Part shown: in pieces, positions 6,889 through 12,023 of the stretch
How the letters are laid out: the number at the start of each line of letters is the position of its first letter
How positions within the stretch are numbered: the first letter of the stretch is position 1
Origin: an uncultured Rickettsiales bacterium
Lineage (GTDB): Bacteria; Pseudomonadota; Alphaproteobacteria; Rickettsiales; UBA1997
Direction: 5' to 3'
DNA: 12,023 nt
Assembly (NCBI GenBank): GCA_934747265.1
Contig: CAKVGI010000023.1
Location: 1-12,023, forward strand
Position numbers and translations under genes: made by a program
Notes under the pieces: model-generated
The model's input: the letters and a program-made list of their open reading frames with translations, nothing else
What the model was told of the DNA's origin: nothing
Database searches by the model: none

Positions 6889-7461
6889 TTAAACTCTTGG
6901 CAATGTAACTCCTTTTTGTCCCATATATTTCCCATTTTTATCTTTATAAGATGTTTGACAGCAGTTGTCAGCTCTAAAAAACAAAAATTGACAAGCGCCT
7001 TCACCAGCATATATTTTTGCTGGAAGTGGTGTTGTATTGGAAAATTCTAATGTAACATAGCCTTCCCACTCTGGTTCAAGAGGAGTAACATTAACAATAA
7101 TTCCACATCTAGCGTATGTTGATTTACCCAAACAAACAGTCAACACATCCCTTGGAATCTTGAAATATTCAACTGTTGTTGCTAATGCAAAACTATTAGG
7201 TGGAATAATACAATAATCACCATCAAATGAATATACGTTGCTTTCTTTAAAATCTTTTGGATCAACAATACCAGAAGAATTTATATTTGTAAATATTTTA
7301 AATTCTCTTGAAACTCTTGCATCATAACCATAAGATGAAGTTCCATAAGATACTATTTTTTCGTTTTTATCATTAATTTTTATTTGATTTTCCTCAAAAG
7401 GAGAGATCATACCGTGATTTTTTGCTAAATCTATTATTTCTTTGTCTGATAATATTGACAT
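6889..7461 (-). CDS. dcd: dCTP deaminase
   Basis: Deaminates dCTP to dUTP in the cytosol, supplying dUMP for thymidylate synthesis after dUTPase action. The 190 residues match the full family length. The N-terminus MSILSDKEI, the SSYGYDAR motif (42-49), GKSTYARCG (112-120) and the WEGYVTLEFSN segment, in which E139 is the likely catalytic glutamate, are typical. The protein resembles alphaproteobacterial/rickettsial dCTP deaminases rather than bifunctional deaminase/dUTPases, though I cannot test that here. The gene is divergent from alaS and preceded by its own promoter candidate (7491-7518). A weak 7-bp AT hairpin (6876-6892) overlaps its stop codon, and the degenerate tandem array begins just beyond, so its transcript may run into the repeats. 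Confidence 0.95.
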   Translation of the reverse strand: MSILSDKEIIDLAKNHGMISPFEENQIKINDKNEKIVSYGTSSYGYDARVSREFKIFTNINSSGIVDPKDFKESNVYSFDGDYCIIPPNSFALATTVEYFKIPRDVLTVCLGKSTYARCGIIVNVTPLEPEWEGYVTLEFSNTTPLPAKIYAGEGACQFLFFRADNCCQTSYKDKNGKYMGQKGVTLPRV

Positions 7462-7490
7462 TACTATTTTCTTATTAATTAACTTTTACC

Positions 7491-7518
7491 AATATATTGC
7501 TATTTTTTTTAATTTCAA
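7491..7518 (-). promoter_or_regulatory. Probable promoter of dcd
   Basis: On the minus strand TTGAAA (7513-7518) and TATATT (7491-7496) are separated by 16 bases, about 30 bases upstream of the dcd ATG at 7461. The position in the divergent dcd/alaS spacer supports the call. Confidence 0.5.
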
Positions 7519-7573
7519 GACATTTATTTTTTTAATACACTATACTTCAAAATATTATATAAAAATATTGACT

Positions 7574-7601
7574 TTTACGCAACTAAACATACTCTTATAA
7601 G
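7574..7601 (+). promoter_or_regulatory. Possible promoter of alaS
   Basis: TTTACG (7574-7579) and TATAAG (7596-7601) are 16 bases apart, 28 bases before the alaS ATG. A better -35-like TTGACT at 7568-7573 is poorly spaced (22 bases) from the same -10. An alternative TATACT lies at 7541-7546. Which is used cannot be decided. Confidence 0.35.
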
Positions 7602-7629
7602 AAGTTATTAGAGATTTTTATATAGCGTT

Positions 7630-8769
7630 ATGTTAACTGTAAATGAAATTAGGGAAAAATATTTAAAATTTTTTGAAAAAAGAAATCATAAGGTATTAAA
7701 ATCATCATCATTAGTACCAAACGATCCAACTTTAATGTTTACAAATGCTGGCATGGTTCCTTTAAAAAATTATTATACCGGTCTTGAAACCCCTCCATCA
7801 AAAAGAATGGTAAGCTGTCAAAAATGCGTTAGAGCTGGCGGAAAACATAATGATTTAGATAATGTTGGTTATACCGCAAGACATCATACTTTTTTTGAGA
7901 TGTTAGGAAACTTCTCAATAGGTGATTATTTCAAAAAGGAAGCAATTAAATGGTCTTGGGAGTTTTTAACGGAACAATTAATGTTACCACCAGAAAGATT
8001 ATTGGCAACCGTTTATTATACCGATGAAGAAGCTTATCAAATATGGAAAGATGTTGCAAAATTGCCTGACGATAGAATAATAAAAATCTCAACAAAAGAT
8101 AATTTTTGGGAAATGGGAGACACGGGACCTTGTGGACCATCAACTGAAATTTTTTACGATCACGGAAAAGAAATATTTGGCGGTGTCCCTGGTAGTCCAG
8201 ATGAAGATGGTGATAGATATATAGAAATATGGAATAATGTATTTACGCAATTTGAAAGAATGCCAGATGGTAGCTTAACAGAACTAAAAAGGAAAAACAT
8301 AGATACTGGTATGGGACTTGAAAGAATTTCCGCCGTACTGCAAGGTGTCCATAATAATTACGATATAGATTTATTCCAGCATCTTATAAATAATTCAAAA
8401 GCCATTATAGGTGATGGTGATATTTTTTCACATAGAATTATTGCCGATCATTTAAGATCTTCATCATTCTTAATTGCCGATGGCGTATTGCCATCCAACG
8501 AGGGTAGGGGATATGTTTTAAGACGAATTATGCGAAGAGCTATGAGACATATTCATAAATTAGGTGCAACCAAACCACAAATGTTTAAATTAGTCCCATC
8601 ACTCGTTGATATAATGGGCGATTATTATACTGAATTAAAAGACAAAGAAGATTTAATTATGGAAACTCTTGAAATTGAGGAGACGAAATTTAGACAAACT
8701 TTAGCTAAGGGTTTAAAAATATTAGATGAAGAAATTGAAAAATATTATAAAGAAAATAATTTAAAATAG
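7630..8769 (+). CDS. alaS: Alanyl-tRNA synthetase, 3'-truncated (N-terminal 379 residues only)
   Basis: Alanyl-tRNA synthetase activates alanine and charges tRNA-Ala. The class II core is intact: TNAGMVPLK (38-46), motif 2 RHHTFFEMLGNF (84-95), TGPCGPSTEIF (165-175) and motif 3 GMGLERI (227-233). Part of the tRNA-recognition helical domain follows, including RIIADHLRSSSF and EGRGYVLRRIMRRAMRH. The frame then stops at TAG (8767-8769), just before the family's conserved AFxLYDTYGFP block. The rest of that domain, the editing domain and C-Ala are missing (family length about 870). In-frame codons directly after the stop read SRAFELW, which may be a remnant of that block. E. coli fragments of similar length can adenylate alanine but need about 461 residues to charge tRNA. 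So this is either a decaying or duplicate copy, or half of a split enzyme. No substitutions are evident in the remaining motifs. Confidence 0.85.
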   Translation: MLTVNEIREKYLKFFEKRNHKVLKSSSLVPNDPTLMFTNAGMVPLKNYYTGLETPPSKRMVSCQKCVRAGGKHNDLDNVGYTARHHTFFEMLGNFSIGDYFKKEAIKWSWEFLTEQLMLPPERLLATVYYTDEEAYQIWKDVAKLPDDRIIKISTKDNFWEMGDTGPCGPSTEIFYDHGKEIFGGVPGSPDEDGDRYIEIWNNVFTQFERMPDGSLTELKRKNIDTGMGLERISAVLQGVHNNYDIDLFQHLINNSKAIIGDGDIFSHRIIADHLRSSSFLIADGVLPSNEGRGYVLRRIMRRAMRHIHKLGATKPQMFKLVPSLVDIMGDYYTELKDKEDLIMETLEIEETKFRQTLAKGLKILDEEIEKYYKENNLK

Positions 8770-8882
8770 AGTAGGGCGTTTGAATTGTGGATGTTTATTT
8801 TAGTCTATAAATACAGTATTATTGTTTTTTATTAAGATATAATAAAGATTTATTCCAACTAGTCAGTGGGTAATGGTGCTTG

Positions 8883-9653
8883 TTAACGCTTTATAACATC
8901 CATATTATAATTAAGCACTGTACATCCAGCCCATTTTTGCCATTTATTATTATTTGTTGATTCTTCATAAGAATTATTACTATGTTCTTTCGGTCCATAA
9001 CATCCAGCTCTAATCTCGCCAGTATTATAAATACCGTCATCCAATTTTATATCAACACCTTGTAAAATTGGATTATCTCTTGCTTTTTTTATTTTTCCAT
9101 AATTATTACTCCTAAAAACTAAGTGTTGCCCTTTATTTTTATACATACAATGAGTTTCTGAAAGCGTATCTTGACCATTGAGATCATTATTTTGAAAATG
9201 AAAATACATATGTGTTATAATTGTTGAGAATGGTAAAAAATCAGAAGTTAAACTACCAGAATTATATGGTGCAAAACTAAAGTTGCCTTTTGACTCAAAA
9301 TTAATAATTTTCGCTAAATATAAATCAACAAATGGAGCATTTAATTTATTTGGAATAAAGTGGTTATTTTTTTCATCTGTACCATCATATGGAAATGGAA
9401 AACTATTTTTATTATATTCTTGACTAGAATTCCAACCAATAGTTCCAGAACCATTTTTATCACCGGGTAATCTATCATATAATAAATAAAATGAATAAAC
9501 GGCCTGTTTATATGAATGAATCTCTTCAATTAATTTTCTTTTTCTTGCACTTTCAATTAAGCTTTGTCCACCAGTAATACCAGCTACTAACAATCCAATT
9601 ATTATCAAGACCATTGATAATTCTATAAGTGAAAAAGCTTTATTATTGTTCAT
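8883..9653 (-). CDS. Prepilin-like protein with N-terminal methylation motif (type IV pilin / type II secretion pseudopilin)
   Basis: A 256-residue protein with a class III signal: short basic leader MNNNKA, cleavage expected between A6 and F7, FSLIEL with E11 as the conserved mature Glu5, then a hydrophobic helix to about residue 29. The residue before the cleavage site is Ala rather than the usual Gly, which occurs in some prepilins. After the helix comes a conserved ARKRKLIEEIHSYKQAV segment, then YLLYDRLPGDKNGSG, seen in many alphaproteobacterial pilin-like proteins. The C-terminal region (about 70-256) is polar, rich in Asn/Gly/Ser and contains three Cys. It would be processed by a prepilin peptidase and sit in the inner membrane or a pilus/pseudopilus. 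No pilus or secretion genes are adjacent, so it is an orphan here. It is convergent with the truncated alaS (113-base gap) and divergent from gatC. Confidence 0.85.
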   Translation of the reverse strand: MNNNKAFSLIELSMVLIIIGLLVAGITGGQSLIESARKRKLIEEIHSYKQAVYSFYLLYDRLPGDKNGSGTIGWNSSQEYNKNSFPFPYDGTDEKNNHFIPNKLNAPFVDLYLAKIINFESKGNFSFAPYNSGSLTSDFLPFSTIITHMYFHFQNNDLNGQDTLSETHCMYKNKGQHLVFRSNNYGKIKKARDNPILQGVDIKLDDGIYNTGEIRAGCYGPKEHSNNSYEESTNNNKWQKWAGCTVLNYNMDVIKR

Positions 9654-9876
9654 TTATTATAAGAAAATAATTATATACATGAAATAATTGTAAACCATAA
9701 TATTATATTTTCAAGTAGATTATGTTATATATAGATTTCTTTTTTCCATAATAATCAATTATTATCAGCCAATTATATAAACTTATATTAAAAAATATAG
9801 TAAAGATAAATTAATAATTGTTGATTTTAATTTTTTATTTTGTATTGTAATTATAATTGTGATTTTTAAGAATTGT

Positions 9877-10170
9877 ATGAAAAAATTTGTTGATGAAGAA
9901 AGATTAAAAAAACTTTGCAAATTAGCAAGAATTTATATTAAGCCAGAAGATACTGAAAAATTTCTAAATATGATAAATAGTGATTTAGAATTGTTGGAGG
10001 CATTAGACAAAATAAACACTGACGATTTAAAGGAATTAACAAACCCTTATGATATGGAATTAAGAACTTATGATGATATTGTAAGCGATGGAAATGTTGT
10101 TGATGAATTAATGAAAGCCTCCCCAAAAGAGCTTTATAATTATTTTGTTGTTCCAAAAGTTGTAAAATAA
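9877..10170 (+). CDS. gatC: Aspartyl/glutamyl-tRNA amidotransferase subunit C
   Basis: Small subunit of GatCAB, which converts Glu-tRNA-Gln (and/or Asp-tRNA-Asn) to the amidated form; GatC wraps around and stabilises the GatA-GatB interface. From ATG at 9877 the protein has 97 residues, the usual length. It shows the family pattern of an N-terminal helix (ERLKKLCKLARIYI), an EALDKINTDDL stretch, then the MELRTYDD-like region and a FVVPKVV C-terminus. An in-frame GTG at 9859 would add six residues, but a TATAAT at 9852-9857 adjoins it, and MKKFVDEERLKKL fits the family better. It is followed by gatA after 8 bases with a shared GGAG site, so the two form an operon. Subfamily similarity is modest, as usual for GatC; position beside gatA makes it secure. 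Confidence 0.9.
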   Translation: MKKFVDEERLKKLCKLARIYIKPEDTEKFLNMINSDLELLEALDKINTDDLKELTNPYDMELRTYDDIVSDGNVVDELMKASPKELYNYFVVPKVVK

Positions 10171-10178
10171 GGAGTTAT

Positions 10179-11654
10179 ATGAATTTAGCAAAAATGACTG
10201 TATTAGAAGCAAAAAAAGCTTTATTAAATAAAGAAATTAGTAGTGTTGAACTTCTTGATGAATGTATAAAAAATATTAATGCCAATAAAAGATTAAATGT
10301 TTTTGTCTCTGAGACTATTGATTTAGCGAAAGAAAGAGCAAAACAATCTGATAAAAAAATAGCTGATGGTAATGCTGGTAAGTTAGAAGGTATACCTTTT
10401 GCTGTAAAGGATTTATTTTGCACAAAAGGAATCAGAACGACATCTTCTTCTAGAATGTTGGAAAATTTTGTACCACCATACGAATCCACTGTTTCCGATA
10501 TACTCAATAAAGAAGGTTATGTTTTAGTTGGAAAAACTAATATGGATGAATTTGCTTGTGGTTCAACAACTAAGACTAGTTATTTTGGTGAAACTATAAA
10601 TTCATATAAAGCAAATAACGATGATAGAGATCTAGTTCCAGGTGGTTCCTCTGGCGGTTCAGCTGTTGCTGTTGCTAGCGGAATGGCATTAGCATCTACT
10701 GGTAGTGATACTGGTGGTTCAATCAGACAACCAGCTAGTTTTTGTGGATTAGTTGGTGTAAAACCAACATACGGTAGAATTTCCAGATATGGAATGATAT
10801 CATACGCAAGCTCTCTTGATCAAGCAGGTTTTTTTACTAAGGACATCAAAGATTCTGCTTTTTTAATAAATTTAGTAAGCGGAAAAGATGATAAAGACTC
10901 AACAACTTCTGATAAGAGTGTTCCAGATTATTTGAAAAATTTAAATTCAAACATAAAAGGTAAAAAAGTCGGAATAATAAAAGAATTTTTAAATCTTGGT
11001 GATAAAATGGAGAAAGATACACAAAAAGCTTTTGAGAACGCTATAAATATGCTGAAAACTGGTGGAGCTGAAATTGTTGAAATTTCAATACCAACGATTA
11101 CTGCAACAGCTTTATTATATATGGCCATTTCGTATACAGAATTAGGTTCAAATTTAGCTAGATTTGATGGTGTTAGATTTGGAAGAAGAACGGAGGAGGA
11201 TATAAAATCATTAGATGAATTATATTATAAATCAAGAAGCGAAGGATTTAATGATAACATCAAAAAAAGAATTTTATTAGGATATTTTTTATCTTCATCT
11301 GAGAATTACGAAAAATATTTTATAAAATCTCAAAAAATTAGAAGGAAATTAGCGAATGAGTTTATAGAAGCATTTAAGAAAGTAGATGTAATACTTACAC
11401 CTTCAACAGTTGGCGTTGCTTTTCCTATTAAACAAACAGAAGAAGAAATTAATACAAATAAGGATAGTAATGCATTAAATGATTTTTTTGTATGTCCAGC
11501 AAATATGGCAGGCTTGCCAGCAATTAGCGTTCCTTTTGGTTTTTCAAGTACTGGTTTACCAATAGGTATGCAGTTTATAGGAAATTATTTTGATGAACAA
11601 AGCATTTTTGATTTTGGCTTATTTATAGAAGAAAACCTTCATCTCCATAGTTAG
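10179..11654 (+). CDS. gatA: Aspartyl/glutamyl-tRNA amidotransferase subunit A
   Basis: Amidase subunit of GatCAB: it hydrolyses glutamine and channels ammonia to GatB for transamidation of misacylated tRNA. At 491 residues it is full length. The amidase-signature Ser-cisSer-Lys triad is present: K77 in FAVKD, S157 in the GGSSGGS loop (155-161), and nucleophile S181 in GSDTGGSIRQPA (175-186). The C-terminal part shows ANMAGLPAISVPFG and GLPIGMQFIGNYFDE, typical of GatA. GGAG (10171-10174), right after the gatC stop, is its ribosome site. gatB, which often follows in a gatCAB operon, does not follow here; the next 369 bases are repeats and AT-rich DNA. Presence of GatCAB implies that at least one of GlnRS or AsnRS is absent from the genome. 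Confidence 0.97.
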   Translation: MNLAKMTVLEAKKALLNKEISSVELLDECIKNINANKRLNVFVSETIDLAKERAKQSDKKIADGNAGKLEGIPFAVKDLFCTKGIRTTSSSRMLENFVPPYESTVSDILNKEGYVLVGKTNMDEFACGSTTKTSYFGETINSYKANNDDRDLVPGGSSGGSAVAVASGMALASTGSDTGGSIRQPASFCGLVGVKPTYGRISRYGMISYASSLDQAGFFTKDIKDSAFLINLVSGKDDKDSTTSDKSVPDYLKNLNSNIKGKKVGIIKEFLNLGDKMEKDTQKAFENAINMLKTGGAEIVEISIPTITATALLYMAISYTELGSNLARFDGVRFGRRTEEDIKSLDELYYKSRSEGFNDNIKKRILLGYFLSSSENYEKYFIKSQKIRRKLANEFIEAFKKVDVILTPSTVGVAFPIKQTEEEINTNKDSNALNDFFVCPANMAGLPAISVPFGFSSTGLPIGMQFIGNYFDEQSIFDFGLFIEENLHLHS

Positions 11655-11681
11655 TTCCTATCATATTTCAATCATATACTA

Positions 11682-11730
11682 AGAGTACCTCTCCATCCCC
11701 CATGATAAGAGGGGCAAGGGGGGTTTAAAT
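11682..11730 (+). repeat. G-rich dispersed repeat, copy C
   Basis: The copy reads AGAGTACCTCTCCATCCCCC, then ATGATAAGAGGGG, CAA, a G6 run and TTTAAAT. The core and tail match copies A and B. Its left part matches the reverse complement of array unit 8 (6682-6709, box CATTAACATGGGGATGGAGAG), so it looks like a one-unit version of the tandem array plus its anchor. Confidence 0.75.
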
Positions 11731-11812
11731 ATTTAATTATTTTAAACTTTGTTTTTATATATAATAATTTATATATAATGATTATTGTTAATATATAGTA
11801 TATATTGTTATT

Positions 11813-11850
11813 ATTCTTAATTCTTAATTCTTAATTCTTAATTCTTAATT
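11813..11850. repeat. Heptanucleotide satellite (ATTCTTA)5
   Basis: Five perfect head-to-tail copies of ATTCTTA occupy 11813-11847, followed by a partial ATT and related TTAAATCTTAAATTC. It is intergenic, so length changes would be silent for proteins. Confidence 0.95.
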
Positions 11851-11948
11851 TTAAATCTTAAATTCAAATCCTCGACTTTATATTCATTTTTAATTTTCAA
11901 TTTTTAATCATTTATTTTGTTTTATTAAAAAATAAAATGAATATTCTC

Positions 11949-12000
11949 AACCCCCCTGTCAGTCTACGACTGACTCCCCCCTTATCAGGCACACTGTTCA
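11949..12000 (-). repeat. G-rich dispersed repeat, copy D, with inserted palindrome
   Basis: Read on the minus strand it begins TGAACAGTGTGCC and TGATAA followed by G6, as in copy A, and ends in G6 and TTGA. Between the two G6 runs, where copy A has TAA, it carries 19 bases (11957-11975) built around a perfect 7-bp hairpin GTCAGTC/GACTGAC with a TAC loop. It lies in inverted orientation to copy A, nearly 12 kb away. Confidence 0.85.
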
Positions 12001-12023
12001 CTCCTTCTTGTCTTAATACTTGA

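Larger units (their letters stand above)
11655..12023. other. Gene-free tail with repeats
   Basis: No reading frame or RNA gene is visible from the gatA stop to the window end. The stretch holds repeat copy C, AT-rich filler, an ATTCTTA satellite and repeat copy D. There is no classical T-tailed terminator after gatA; the C-run/G-run pairing inside copy C may partly serve that role. Confidence 0.75.

Noticed and set aside
8855..8870. Terminator between alaS and the pilin-like gene
   Set aside because: CCAACT/AGTGGG can form a short stem with one mismatch, but neither strand has a T tract after it.
1..12023. Insertion sequence, prophage or defence system
   Set aside because: No transposase, integrase, phage, restriction, toxin-antitoxin or cas-like protein is encoded anywhere in the window; all confident genes are housekeeping, exported hydrolase or pilin-like.

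Overview
The window comes from a low-GC bacterium using the standard code (TGG for Trp; TAA/TAG stops). The gene set fits a host-associated, Rickettsiales-like alphaproteobacterium: a biotin-dependent acyl-CoA carboxylase alpha subunit of propionyl-CoA type, a short RNase D without HRDC domain, a dcd of the rickettsial type, and a GatCAB amidotransferase system. This is inferred from protein style; no rRNA or phylogenetic marker is present to prove it. Retention of enolase and a prepilin-like gene suggests a less reduced lineage than Rickettsia proper.

Layout: 1-246 holds a G-rich repeat copy and the eno promoter. Then come eno (+), a clear terminator, a secreted choloylglycine-hydrolase-family Ntn hydrolase (+), and the pccA-rnd pair (+), which ends in a strong hairpin terminator. 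Facing it is a minus-strand gene for an unrecognised glycine-rich hydrophobic/coiled-coil protein, driven by a perfect-consensus sigma-70 promoter. A gene-poor stretch (6181-6888) contains about 14 degenerate 24-30 nt tandem units. Next are dcd (-) and, divergently, an alaS (+) that stops after 379 codons and lacks the editing and C-terminal domains. A prepilin-like gene (-) lies convergent to it. gatC-gatA (+) follow, and the last 369 bases are gene-free, with two further G/C-rich repeat copies and a heptanucleotide satellite.

The genes are mostly unrelated housekeeping functions: glycolysis/gluconeogenesis, propionyl-CoA entry into the TCA cycle, RNA trimming, pyrimidine deoxynucleotide supply, tRNA charging and Gln/Asn-tRNA transamidation. 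Partner genes pccB and gatB are not in the window. The most notable non-genic signal is a family of TTATCAGGGGGG elements (copies near 41, 6471, 11682 and 11949). One copy has expanded into a tandem array, one carries an inserted palindrome, and the two outermost are inverted relative to each other around the whole eno-gatA block. The most notable genic oddity is the 3'-truncated alaS.
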